Assembly: GCF_963924675.1 (NCBI RefSeq)
Contig: NW_027077445.1
Span: forward strand, 558,001 to 622,000
Source: Phocoena phocoena
Taxonomy: Eukaryota; Chordata; Mammalia; Artiodactyla; Phocoenidae
Length of the DNA stretch: 64,000 nt
Direction of reading: 5' to 3'
The notes beneath the pieces are model-generated. The model worked only from the letters and a program-made list of their open reading frames with translations. It was not told the origin of the DNA and searched no databases. Made by a program: the position numbers and the translations under genes. Below, one piece after another: positions 1 to 10,385 of the stretch. How positions within the stretch are numbered: the stretch's first letter is position 1; every line of letters starts with the position of its first letter.

Positions 1-479
1 CTTGTTGCTGCTTCCCCCTTGCTATCTACCTTACTACGTTTGTTAGTGTGTATATATCCATGACTCTCTCTCGCCCTGTCAAAACTCACCCTTCCCCCTC
101 CCCATATCCTCAATTCCGTTCTCCAGTAGGTCTGCGCCTCTATTCCTGTCTTATCCCTAGGTTCTTCATGACATTTTTTTCCTTTAAATTCCATATATAT
201 GTGTTAGCATACGGTATTTGTCTTTTTCTTTCTGACTTACTTCACTCTGTATGACAGACTCTAGGTCTATCCATCTCATTACAAATAACTCAGTTTCATT
301 CCTTTTTAAGGCTGAGTAATATTCCATTGTGTATATGTGCCACATCTTCTTTATCCATTCGTCCAATGATGGGCGCTTAGGTTCTTTCCATCTCCAGGCT
401 ATTGTAAATAGAGCTGCAATGAACATTTTGGTACATGACTCTTTTTGAATTTTGGTTTTCTCAGGGTATATGCCCAGTA
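1..479 (-). mobile_element. LINE-1 3' end, antisense, cut by the window edge
   Basis: Read on the minus strand this is the ORF2 tail and 3' untranslated part of a LINE-1. The stretch 184-426 is open and reads as a LINE-1 ORF2 carboxy end containing a WIKKMWHIYTMEYYSALK segment, ending at a stop near 184. The same element type recurs in sense orientation at 5543-6250 and 24084-24790. The right edge is sharp: LINE-1 sequence stops at about 479, directly before satellite B. The left end continues outside the window. Confidence 0.85.
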
Positions 480-840
480 TGCACGGGCAATTTTAACACT
501 CATTTCCCAACAGGAAGAGGAATTAACCAAAGGCTCAGCATGCCATGCTGGAACAAGATTAGGGCCTGAAGCAATCCTGCGATTTTGTGGCCAGCTCACA
601 AGAAAGCGAGTTGAGGAAAGGAGCTCAGGGGCACTGTCATTCACATACCTGCAGACTTATAAATGACAGAAATTGTAGAAAAATATATTGAATTAAGGCT
701 GCAAAGAGGACTTGAAAGTGGGGCAGAATTGCCGGAATCCGATTTCAGGAGGTAGACGTGAATTGCTCTGAAAGCATAAGAGAAGTGGCAGAACCTTGTC
801 AATGAAGCACTTGGCCAAAAAGGGCATATGCGTTTTTTCC
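480..840 (+). repeat. Partial 1.74-kb satellite B unit, truncated in its palindrome
   Basis: Matches the first ~360 bp of the B units at 12760, 14508 and 16255: the start motif around 480, the GAAGAGGAATTAACCAAAGG block and the left palindrome arm at 811-840. It stops about six bases before the palindrome centre, where satellite A begins. The corresponding junction in copy II is at about 20108. Confidence 0.85.
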
Positions 841-3800
841 AGGGCCATCATTAACGGGAGTAGGAGGCTCCCAGCATGCTCCAGTGGCCAACAGAGGGCC
901 CACGTCACCAAGGCGATGTAAGCTACCCAGGCAGGAGTGACCTGACATCAGAGGGCCCACCACACAGAATGGTAAGGAACCCAGCCAGGATCAGACTCTC
1001 CCCAGAGGGCCAACATCACCAAGGTGATGGGAACCAGGCAGGAGTGTCCTCACACCCGTGGGGCCACATCATCAAAAGTTGAGGTACCCAGCACATGTGG
1101 CCTCAAATCAGAGGACCCACATCACCATGGGTTTCGGAGTGAGGCAGGCAGGATTAACCTCACATGTCCCATTGTATACAAATTGTGTGGAAACCAGCAG
1201 CTGGATCTTCCTAGCAGGCGGCCCAGAGCACTGAGGCTATGAGATCCAGGCCGGCATGAACTCACAACAGAGGGCCCTCATTGTGATTCTGTAAGCAACC
1301 CAGCCGTTGTGACCTCAGAGCAGAAGGCCCACATCCCCATGGGGAAGGGAAACAAGCAGGAGTGTCATCGCAAGAGTGGGCACACATGAAAAAATGTGGG
1401 GAGCCCAGCAATTAGTGCCTGATGCCAGAGGGCCCTCATCACCGAGGGGCGGTGTCTCCCAGCCAGCTCCAACTGCTACCAGAGGGGCGACGTCGCCAAT
1501 GCGGAGTGCGACAACCAGGCAGGAGTGATCTCAGAGCAGAGGGTCAGCCTCACAGAAGTGTGAAGAACCAAAGAGGATCAGATTCTCACCAGAGGGCACA
1601 CATCACCAAGGGAATGGGAACCAGGCAGGAGTGTCCTCACACTAGTGGGGCCACATCACCGAAAAGTGAGGGACCCAGCACACATGGCCACAAACCAGAG
1701 GACACACATCACAAGGGAGCTGGGATTGAGGCAGGCAGGAGGAGCCTCAAAACAGAGGGACCATAGAATAAAAAAGGTGAGGAATCCCGCAGTTGGAACC
1801 TCCCAGCAGGCACCCAGGAGCAGCAACCCTTTGGGATCTAGGCCGGAATGAATGCACATCAGAGGGCCCTCATCATGAAACTGTGAGCACCCCAGTCGTT
1901 GGGACCTCAGAGCAGAAGGCCCAAATTCCCATGGGGTTGGGAACCTGACAGGAGTGTACTCGCACCACAGGTCGCACATCCGCAAATTTTGGGAGCCCAG
2001 GAGTTAGGGTCTGACGCAAGAGGGCCCTCATTACCGAGGGACGGAGACTCGCAGCAGACACCAACTCCCAACTGAGGGCCCACGTCACCAAGGTGATGTG
2101 TGCCAGCCAGGCAGGAGTGACCTCACCACAGAGGGCCTACCTCACAGAAGGGTGAGGAAACCAGCCAGGATAAGACTCTCACCAGAGGGCCCACATCACC
2201 AAGGGGATCGGAACCAGGCAGGAGGGTCCTCACACCAGTGTGGCCACATTATAGAAAGGTGAGGAACCCAGAACATGTGGCCTAAAACAGGGGACCCACA
2301 TCTCCAAGGGGCTAGGAGTGAGGCAAGCAGGAGTATCCTCACAAAACAGAGCCCACAGAATAAAAGTTGTGAGGAATCCAGCAGTTGGAACCGGCCAGTA
2401 GGCCGCCCAGGGCACAGAGTCTATGGGATCCAGGCCACAGCGAACTCACAGCAGAGGTCCCACATCATGAAACTGTGAGCAACCCGGCGGATGGGACCTC
2501 AGAGAAGAAGGCCCACATCCCTATGGGGATGGGAACCTGACAGGAGTGTCCTCGGCCCACTTCCACGAATCAGAAAATGTGGGAACCCAGCACTTAGGAC
2601 CTGAGGCCAGAGGACCCTCATCACCGAGGGGAGGAGGCTCCCAGCAGGCTCCAACTGCCACCATAAGGCTGATGTCAACAAGGCGGGGTGTGCCAGCCAG
2701 GCAGGAGTGACCTCAGAGCAGAAAGCCCACCTCACAGAAGTGTGAGGAACCCAACAAGGATCAGACTGTCACCAGAGGGCCAACATCACGAAGGGAATGG
2801 GAACCAGGCAGGAGTGTCCTCACACCAGTGGGGCTACATCACCATAATTTGAGGGACCCAGCACACGTGGCCTCAAACCTGAAGACAGACATCACCAAGG
2901 GGCTGGGAGTGAGGCAGGCCGGAGGATCCTCAAAACAGAGGGAACATAGAATAAAAAAGGTGAGGAATCCCACAGTTGGAACCTCCGGTAGGCAGCCAGG
3001 AGCAGCGAGGCTATGGGATCTAGGCCGGAGTGAACTCACACCAGAGGGCCCTCATCATGAAACTTTGAGCAACACAGCCGTTGGGACCTCAGAGCAGAAG
3101 GCTCACATCCCCATGGGGATGGGAACCTGGCAGGAGTGTCCTTGCACCACTTAGCACGAATCAGAAAATGTGGGAACCCAGCAGTTAGGGCCTGAGGCCA
3201 GAGGGCCCTCATCACCGAGGGGAGGAGGCTCCCAGCAGGCTCCAACTGCCACCATATGGCCGATGTTGCCAAGGCGGGGTGTGCCAGCCAGGCAGGAGTG
3301 ACCTCTGAGCAGAGGGCCCACCTCACAGAAGGGTGAGGAACCTAACCAGGATCAGACTCTCACCAGAGGGCCAACATCACCAAGGTGATGGGAACCAGGC
3401 AAGACTGTCCTAACACCAGTGGGGCCAACATCACCAAGGGAATGGGAACCAGGCAAGAGTGTCCTCACACCAGTGTGGCCACATTATAGAAAGGTGAAGA
3501 ACACAGCACATGTGGCCTCAAACAAGGGGACACACATCACGAACGGGCTGGGAGTGAGGCATGCAGTAGGAGACGCACAACCGAGGGCCCATAGAATAAA
3601 AAAGGTGAGGAATCGAGAAGTTGGCATCTCCAAGCGGGAGGCCCAGAGCACTGACACTATGGGATACAGGGCAGAGTGAACACACAGCAAAGGGCCCACA
3701 TCATGAAACTGTGAGCAACCCAGCAGTTGGGACCACAGAACAGAAGTCCCACATGCCCATGGGGATGGGAACCTGGCAGGAGTGACTCGCACCACTGGGC

Positions 3801-4420
3801 ACACATCAGAAAATGTGTGGAGCCCAGCCCTTAGGGCCTGACACCAGAAGGCCCTCATCACTGAGGGGAGGAGGCCCCAGCACGCTCCAACTGCCACCAG
3901 AGGATCCACGTTGCCAAGGCGACGTGCGCCAGCCAGGCAGGATTGACCTCACAGCAGAGGGCCCACATCATGAAAGTGTGAGCAACCCAGCCGTTAGGAC
4001 CTCAGAACAGAAGGCCCACACGCTCATGAGGATGGGAACCTGGCAGGAGTGCCCTCGCACCACTTAGCACGTATCAGAAAATGTGGGAACCCCGCCATTA
4101 GGGCCTGACGCCAGAGGGCCTCATCACCGAGGGAAGGAGACTCCCAGCAGGCTCCAACTGCCACCAGGGTGCCGAAGTCAGCAAGGCGGGTTGTGCCAGC
4201 CAGGCAGGAGTGACCTCAGAGAAGAGGGCTCACCTCACGGATGTGTGAGGAACCCAACCAGGATCAGAGTCTCACCAGAGGGCCCACATCACCAAGGGGA
4301 TGGGAACCAGGCAGGAGTGTCCACACACCAGTGGGGCCACATCATCAAAAGATGAGGAACCCATCACATATGGCCTCAAACCTGAGGACACACATCACCA
4401 TGTGGCTTAGAGTGAGGCAG
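841..4420. repeat. Satellite A array, copy I (~54-bp monomers, ~590-bp higher-order unit)
   Basis: GC-rich tandem array. Monomers of about 52-58 bp typically begin with GGGCCCACATCACC-like sequence and include CAGGCAGGAGTG. About eleven monomers make a higher-order unit. The phase marker CATCACC followed by AAGG falls at 1014, 1601, 2194, 2784 and 3375, giving periods of 587, 593, 590 and 591 bp. An extra monomer gives another marker at 3429, and the next is at 4287, a longer variant unit of 858 bp. Short open frames occur on both strands but they shift phase from unit to unit and show no recognisable domain, so I call no gene. I do not recognise the family. Confidence 0.85.
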
Positions 4421-5542
4421 GTGTCTGGAGGGGCACATTTAACTCTAATTTCCCACCAGGAAGAGGAATTAACCAAAGGCTCAGAGTGCCGTGCCGGACC
4501 CTGATTTCGGCCTGAAGGAAACCTGCAGTTTTGTGGCCAGCTTACAAGGAAGCGAGTTAAGAAAGGAGCTCAGGGGCACTGTAATTCACAAACCTGCAGA
4601 GATAAATGACAGCTATTGGCAAAAATATATCGAAGTAAGTGTGCAAAGAGGACTTGAAAACGAGGCAGAATTGCAGGAATCATATTTCAAGAGGTAGATT
4701 GGAATTGCATTTAAAGCATATGAAAAGCGGCAGATCTTTGACAGTGATGCACATGGACAAAAAGTGCGTATACATTTTTCCTGAATATATTCAGGAAAAA
4801 ACGCATATGAACATTTTGGCCAACCAAGCACTCCAGCAATGGAAATCCACACTACAATGAAGTCACATTTCCCATTCGTCAAAAAGGCCATCTGAATAAA
4901 GTGTAAAAACCAGAAACACAGGACAGGCCATGGAGAACAGGGAGCCGTGTTATGCTGATGGGCGGGATGTAAATTGCCAACAGACACTCTGGAGATGTTC
5001 ATGGTGTATCCTGAAACATCTAAAAAACAAAGCTACAGAGCCTAGGGCACTTCCACTTTTGGCCCTATAGCTTAGGAAAATTAAAATCAACAAGACACAG
5101 CCAACACAAAATTTAGGGCTGCTGTGTTTACAAGAACCTCGAGTCCAGTACAAATTAAATATCCCAGAAAGAAAAAAATGGATAAAGAAGTTGTGCTACT
5201 TACGTACAACGGAATATCACTCAGCAGTGAAATCAATGTCATCAGGCCTGTAGCAGCAAATTGAGTGGATTTAATTATGATGATTCTAAGAGAAATATGT
5301 CACACAAAGAAAGATAATTATCATAAGATATCACTAATAGAGGGAGTGTAAACTTGGCTACACATAAACTGAATTACAAAACCGAACAGAGTCTCACAGT
5401 TAGATAAAAACCTTATGCTTGCTTAAGGGGAAAGTTGAGTTGGGCTGCTGTATAAAAACAGATTGAAATTAGCACACATACCATTCCATAAGCCAAATAC
5501 GTAATAAACAAGACCTACTCTTTGCTCAACGAAATAGACTCA
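4421..5542 (+). repeat. Partial, diverged satellite B unit
   Basis: Begins at GTGTCTGGAGGGGCAC, the start of the B unit, and runs through the palindrome region (4752-4822) and the LINE-1-derived middle part. It breaks off at about 5542, where a younger LINE-1 3' end begins. It is clearly more diverged from the tandem B units at 12.7-20 kb than those are from each other. Its counterpart is 22931-24083. Confidence 0.8.
4752..4822. repeat. Imperfect palindrome of satellite B
   Basis: Degraded version of the 72-bp B palindrome. The core CCTGAATATATTCAGG is intact but the outer arms carry several mismatches, for example ATGGAC on the left against GGCCAA on the right. Confidence 0.75.
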
Positions 5543-6292
5543 TCCATGGTGTATCACCTCACACCTATTAGAATGGGCATCATCAGAAAATCTACAAACA
5601 ACAAATGCTGGAAACGGTGTGGAGATAAGGAATCCTCTTCCACTATTGTTGGGAATGTAAATTGATACAGTCACTGTGGAGAACATTATGGAGTTTCTTA
5701 TAAAACTAAGAATAGAATTACCATATGATACAGCAATCCCTCTACTGGGCATATACCCAGACAAAACCATAAATCAAAAAGAGACATTCACCACAATGTT
5801 CATTGCATCACTATTTACACTATCCAGGTAATGGAAGCAACCTAAATGCCCACAGACAGACGAATGCATAAAGATGTGGTACATATATAAAATGGAATAT
5901 TACTAAGCCATAAAAAGGAATGAAATTGGGACATTTGTAGAGACGTTGATGGATCTAGAGACTGTCATACAGAGTGAAGTAAGTCAGAAAGAGAAAAACA
6001 AATCTTGTATATTAATGCATATATGTGGAACCTAGAAAAATTGTACAGATGAACTGTTTTGCAAGGCAGAAATAGAGCAACACATGTATACAACAAACGT
6101 ATGTACAACAAGGGGGGAAAGCTGTTGGGGATGGTGGTGGGAGGAGTTGAGATATTGGGATTGGTATGTATACATTTATATGTATAAAGTAGATAACCAA
6201 AAACAACCTGCTGTATAAAAATATAAAATTAAATTCAAAATAAAAAAATAAAATTAAAAAAATAAAACAGAAAAAATATTCTTCCCTTCACA
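5543..6292 (+). mobile_element. LINE-1 3' end, sense, with A-rich tail
   Basis: Sense LINE-1 ORF2 end and 3' untranslated region. Recognisable segments include GGGAATGTAAATTGATACAG near 5650, the region around 5870-5910 with AAAATGGAATATTACTAAGC, and AAGTAAGTCAGAAAGAG near 5980. It is followed by an A-rich tail (about 6225-6292). It is 5'-truncated, as is usual, and carries stops in the coding part. It sits inside a B unit and is present at the same place in copy II (24084-24830), so insertion predates the duplication of the macro-unit. Confidence 0.85.
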
Positions 6293-6530
6293 TACATGTA
6301 TTTATATGAATAAATTATTTCCATGCTTATATCTGTAAATACACAAAAGAGGAATAAAATCTACCTTGAACCAAAAATGAAAAAAAGATAAAAAAGAACA
6401 GAACCCACCAGTTACACAGAGGAAAACCGTTTCAGGGCACTTGCTCCAATTGCAAACAATTCTGAAGTTGGTCAGTGGTGGGGAATCATCTCCCATTCAG
6501 CCAGCATGCTCCTCACAACAAGCATCCTCA
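6293..6530. other. Unassigned AT-rich linker
   Basis: Duplicated at about 24831-25070. I recognise no repeat family, gene or RNA here. The open frame on the minus strand (6302-6496) has no recognisable domain. Confidence 0.5.
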
Positions 6531-6825
6531 CTGCAAAGCTGGGGGACAGTGCCGAGGTATCTGTGAGTAAACGTGGGCTGAGCCCCAGGCCATCTGCTGC
6601 TGAAATGTTCCCACCCTTCCAAGGCTAAACACCTGAATATGTACAAGGACTTGAAAACCTAGAGGAAGGGCCATGGAGCCACATGAGGGACAGCATGCCA
6701 GCCGACTTGGTGCCTGCAGGCCAGCCAGGATGGTCCTGGCCCTGGGTGCTCTTCTGGAAGCTCTCCATTTCCCTGCCTGAGATACCCCTGCTGTCCCGGC
6801 CCCCACTGCTTTCTTCCTTCCTCAC

Positions 6826-6891
6826 CTGTGCCCAGGGAGAAATTCCAGCGGCAGGTGTGGGTGACACATCCTCTTCTTTAGCAGGTAGCAT
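6826..6891 (-). pseudogene. Possible first coding exon (22 codons) below the leftward promoter, copy I
   Basis: On the minus strand an ATG at 6891-6889 has an A at -3. It opens 22 codons (start MLPAKEEDVS) and ends in front of CAG|GTGAGG, a consensus 5' splice donor (GT at 6825-6824). The frame lies about 135-140 bp downstream of the expected start site of the TATA element at 7055-7062. In copy II the same ATG, length and donor are kept (25434-25369), but four residues differ within the last half. That argues against protein-level constraint. Without a second exon or transcript this remains a candidate. The frame also stays open past the donor. Confidence 0.25.
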
Positions 6892-7218
6892 CTTGGCAAC
6901 TGCTGCAGAAAGTCCAGCAGAGCCCCACTCACACTGGGACACCCACAAAGCCGTGGCCTCTCACTCCCTCCCACCAGCCCAGCCCCGAGACTGCTGACAG
7001 GGCAGAGAAAATGGCGTCAGGCACAGCTGCAGGGGCTCTTGCTGCCTGGGGCGGTATTTATATTGATCTGAACCCAGGCACACCTGGGGAGGGCTGGCCG
7101 GCACGGTCAGGCTTCCCAGGCCAGCCAATAATCACCCCTCAGGGGCTCACAGTTGCAGAAAATGGAACTTGCTGAATCGGCCAGCTCCAAGGAACAGGTG
7201 TGGGCTCCTGAGAGTCAG
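6859..7218. repeat. 360-bp block identical between macro-copies (copy I)
   Basis: Base-by-base comparison with 25402-25761 gives no difference in 360 bp. The ~200 bp to the left differ at roughly a dozen positions and the ~250 bp to the right at about nine. The block covers the promoter-like element and the first half of the candidate exon. Confidence 0.85.
7025..7130 (-). promoter_or_regulatory. TATA/CCAAT promoter-like element, leftward, copy I
   Basis: Read on the minus strand there is TATAAATA (plus-strand 7062-7055). About 63 bp upstream is an inverted CCAAT box (plus-strand CCAAT at 7125-7129). An initiation site would be expected near 7030-7025. Both boxes and all sequence between them are identical in copy II (TATA 25598-25605, CCAAT 25668-25672). 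Box spacing is close to that of classical vertebrate promoters. Activity is unproven, and such short motifs can occur by chance. Confidence 0.4.
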
Positions 7219-7600
7219 GATAGACAAGGGGCTGCAGCTCTGGCTTGTTTTCTAATCATATTATCTGGCCCGTGAGTGGGAGACAACTTCAAGAAAACCC
7301 TCTCCTAATGAGAGGAACCCAGGTGTCAGGGAGAGGATGGGTGGGTGGTGGGTGGAGACAGAGGCCTGGTGCCCCGGGTGCAGTGGAAGTCTCTGGAAGA
7401 CCAGGTGGAGGGAGGCCGCACAGAGTGATGCCCAGGGTCACAGACCTGTCAGAGCTGCTCTTTGTTAGTTCAAGTCCTGCTCTGAGGTGCTCTGTGTCAG
7501 ATCTGAGCGACAGGTGAGCTGGGAGTGCTCTGCAATGAGGGCTATGTGCACGGTTCCTGTGTGCCCAGCCCTGCCACGGTACCTGCAAGGGTAGCTCTGT

Positions 7601-7790
7601 ATCCTGGGAGGGGCCTGACCACGGGAGCCCCATGGACTGCAGAGGACCTGCCCAGGGAATCCCATATCCTGGGAGGGGCCTGAACACGAGAGCCCCGTGG
7701 GCTGGGGTGGGGGTAGGGTACCTGCCCAGGTGAGCTCCATATCCTGGGATTGGCCTGACCTCGAGAGCCCCATGGGCTGCTGGAGTCCTG
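7601..7790. repeat. Short minisatellite, copy I
   Basis: Three tandem, imperfect units each start ATCCTGGGA and contain GGCCTGA and GAGAGCCCC-like segments. Unit starts are at 7601, 7666 and 7741, so spacing is about 65 and 75 bp. The same structure occurs at 26144-26335 in copy II. Confidence 0.75.
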
Positions 7791-7823
7791 GTAAAGGATG
7801 TCAGGACAGTCAGTGAAGCCACT

Positions 7824-9115
7824 GAGGATATACCTCCAGTAGTTCCTAAATCCTACAGCCTGCTGGTCATTCTACCAACCACCAGGACTTGGTATTCTGT
7901 ATTACTCTTCAATGATGCCTTCTTTTGTATTCCATTAGTCCCAGAGTCACAAGAAATTTTGGCTTGTCAGTGACAGGACCCAAAATACAACTAAAACAAT
8001 ACTTCCAGGCTGTCTTGCCCCAAGGGTTCAAAAATTCCCACACCATCTTTGGGGAAAGCTCAGCTAAAGACCTAAAACTTCTACCTCTGGAAAAGGAAAC
8101 ACTCCTTCAATATTCAGACGACATTCTGATCGCCAGCCCTACTAAGGAGTCCTCAGACCTACCAAGCCAATAAAGGATAGAAGTTGTCCACGAAAAAGCT
8201 CAAATATCACAGACTACGGTGACCTGCCTGGGCTTCATTCTCACAGAAGGTCGGAGAAGCCCATCCCAGGAAAGGGAAGAAACAATTTACAGCCTTACCC
8301 CTTTCTGAAACTAGAAGACAGCTTAGGGGTTCCTGGGGAAGCCAGGGTTTCCTGCCTCTGGATCCCTAACTACAGTCTACTAGCTGGGCCTCTATATGAA
8401 ACACTGAAAGGAAAAGATGATGATCCTTTTGAATAGAATCCAGAAGTGGCCTTTCAAGAATGGAAAGAGCAGTCAATTCAGACCCTTGCCCTGGAACTCC
8501 CTAATTTAGCTAAACCCTTTGACCTTTACATTCCTGGTGAAAGGTGAATCGCCATTGGAGTATTAGTGCAAAAACTGGGACCACTTGAAATGGAACAATG
8601 CAAGAATGCCATCCAGGTAGGATAAACTATGGTCACCAAGGGGCTTGGCCCACTGCCACATCTGGCCAAGATACTGGTGGTATCTGAAAACCTAGATATC
8701 AGCAGCCCAAAAAGCCACCTCCCTTCTAAGGGAAACGGACCCCACGTGGTGATCCTAACCCCCAACCATGCCCTGAAGTTGCAGGGTTTGCTCCGTGGGC
8801 ACACTGACCTCGATTGAGGAGGCCCTCCAACTCCAACCTCCAGAGAGATAACCGGGGGCAACGGGGCACCATGACGACCCATGTGACCATCACTTGACCT
8901 GGAGTTTCTCTCATAAAACAACAAGAGTGTGTCCCAAAAGAGTAGACTACTGCTTGCAGTACTTACGGTACCCAGAGAGGAGCTAATAATCTTGGCAGGG
9001 GAACCGTATATCATGCTGTCACCATAGAAAAGCCTACAGACACCCTGATGATGGTGGCCAATAAGACCGGCTGGACTCCTGTTTACTTCCAAAGGCTCTT
9101 GACTCAGTGACCATC
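7824..9115 (+). pseudogene. pol: Endogenous retrovirus pol remnant (class I, gammaretrovirus-like), copy I
   Basis: Broken reverse transcriptase to RNase H region of an old class-I endogenous retrovirus. The RT part starts near 7824. A fingers/palm motif LPQGFKNS is readable at about 8018-8041, and the catalytic YXDD box reads YSDD at 8111-8122. RNase H-like sequence with a LAKPF motif lies at about 8500-8530. The reading frame changes at least twice. Stops include TGA at 7971-7973 (copy I only; TGG in copy II), TAA at 8171-8173, TAG at 8434-8436 and TGA at 8545-8547, the last three shared with copy II. No gag, protease or integrase could be recognised. It cannot encode a functional enzyme. 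Confidence 0.85.
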
Positions 9116-9149
9116 ATGATCCTTCATCACCACTAACCCTGGAGTGTCT

Positions 9150-9233
9150 GGGAGCTGAGCGGGCAGGGTCCTGACACCTGGTGCTGTTTTTACATTAATT
9201 CAGGGGCCTAATGGAAGAAAGCGCAGACTGTTG
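9150..9233 (+). pseudogene. env: Possible env transmembrane-subunit scrap, copy I
   Basis: A short stretch at about 9179-9205 reads WCCFYINSG, which resembles the cysteine-rich segment of gamma-type retroviral transmembrane envelope subunits. Its place between pol and an LTR-like region fits. It is very short and stops follow at once, so the call rests on one motif and on position. The copy II counterpart is at about 27690-27775. Confidence 0.35.
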
Positions 9234-9234
9234 G

Positions 9235-9296
9235 TTAGAGCATCTAGGCTGGCAGAAACGGTCAGTCAGAGCATCTAGGCTGGCAGAAATGGTCAG
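9235..9296 (+). repeat. 31-bp direct duplication, copy I only
   Basis: AGAGCATCTAGGCTGGCAG occurs at 9237 and again at 9268 with its flanks. Copy II has this segment once (about 27778-27810). It is therefore a small tandem duplication after the macro-copies split, or a loss in copy II. Confidence 0.8.
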
Positions 9297-9329
9297 CCTA
9301 AGGTGGCTGAACAAATGTGCGGCGGGGTG

Positions 9330-10060
9330 AAACTGGACCTCACAGCGCCACTGCACATCTCCTTTCTGGACCCTTAAAGGTCATTAGAATCTATAACACT
9401 TCCAATACTGGTGCTCAGGCGGACGAGCAGGGAGGCAGGAGGCCTGGGGACAATCAACGTCACCTGGAGGCTGCTGGGGAGAAGTTTTGACCCTCGCCCA
9501 CGGGTATGAGGCCTCCTAACTCAGCGCTCAGCATTTAGAGAAGAAGGGTCTGCACCCGTAGCACTCCAAGAATGAGGAAAGGGACAAAAGGCAGAAGAGG
9601 AGTTTGTCCCAGGCAAAGCCCCTTAAAAATCCCTGGGAGATAAAAATAGAATCTGGGCAATAAAATAAAGTCTAACCTTTTTTATCCTTTGTGCTTTGTC
9701 TAATTTCAGGTGCTCCTAGTGTCCCGCATACAGAGGTTCCACACCCGGCACTTCAGACCAGATTTCCTAGAGCAGAATGGCTCGATGACACTTCAGCTCC
9801 TGGGGCCCAGTTCAGACTCCGTGACATAGAGCCTGAGCTGCAGCCAACCAGGTCCTCGAGAGCTCAGCCCCCTCCCTCCCAGTGACTCTGACAGGATCTC
9901 TACACAGCAGCCCAGCCCACGGCCCACAGGGTAGCACCTCTCCATTCTCTGATCAAAATATAAAGTTTCCTTTGCTTTTGAACCAAACTCAGTCTCAATC
10001 TATTGGCTCCAATGACACTGGGCAGGGGGACACTTGTTGGCGTCCACTATGGAGGATCAG
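9330..10060 (+). mobile_element. LTR-like / retroviral 3' region, copy I
   Basis: Non-coding sequence downstream of the pol and env remnants. There is an AATAAA at 9659-9664 and a second AT-rich ATATAAA near 9958 followed by a pyrimidine-rich stretch. The layout is compatible with the 3' LTR of the same provirus. I could not place exact TG...CA borders, a polypurine tract or a target-site duplication, so the limits are approximate. The short open frames inside are not genes. Counterpart at about 27870-28600. Confidence 0.45.
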
Positions 10061-10385
10061 TAACAGAAATTGAGAACATTGTAACTTCAATGAACAGATG
10101 TGTGAGCCAAACTGTAATTAACATAGAACAGTGTATAAGGCTCGGGTAAAATAAGATGTTTCTAACACTTCCATTTGATATTTCCATCACTTTATTATAA
10201 GCAAGTTCAGTGAAAAGGTCTGTCTTCTTTGTCAGGTCAATATTAGAGAAACAAAGTGATTTCTTTCCAAGGATGTACATCTAATAATCTTGGTTAAAGC
10301 TTCAATCTTGTTTTAAATGCTTTTGCATTTAAAATGATACCTCTCTTTCAGCTCCCCCATTTCTGAGAAGCATAAAATCTTATAA
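10061..10385. other. Unassigned linker
   Basis: Unique-looking AT-rich sequence, duplicated at about 28601-28924. Copy II has a small local duplication of an ATAAGATGTT-like segment near 28656-28690. I recognise no gene or repeat family. Confidence 0.5.

Larger units (their letters stand above)
6531..7823. other. Low-copy duplicated block, copy I
   Basis: GC-richer DNA found only here and at about 25071-26366 in the window. It resembles neither satellite nor retrotransposon sequence. It contains the identical 360-bp stretch, a promoter-like element, a possible first exon and a short minisatellite, each listed separately. A 177-codon minus frame (7289-7822) is open in both copies at equal length. 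It runs through the minisatellite and has many non-synonymous differences, so I do not call it a gene. The block may be a fragment of a gene's 5' end captured into heterochromatin. I could not identify the source gene. Confidence 0.55.

Noticed and set aside
841..4420. Small genes in the GC-rich satellite (frames of 60-140 codons)
   Set aside because: They recur out of phase from unit to unit on both strands, with no conserved start, length or domain.
7289..7822. 177-codon minus-strand frame open in both macro-copies
   Set aside because: It runs through a minisatellite, has many amino-acid differences between copies, and the start used is not supported by context. Equal length alone is weak evidence between sequences only ~4% diverged.
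9680..9712. Pyrimidine tract followed by TTTCAG|GT as a splice acceptor of a retroviral or host exon
   Set aside because: It lies next to the LTR-like AATAAA, and the following frame (9691-9885) has no recognisable domain. It may be chance.
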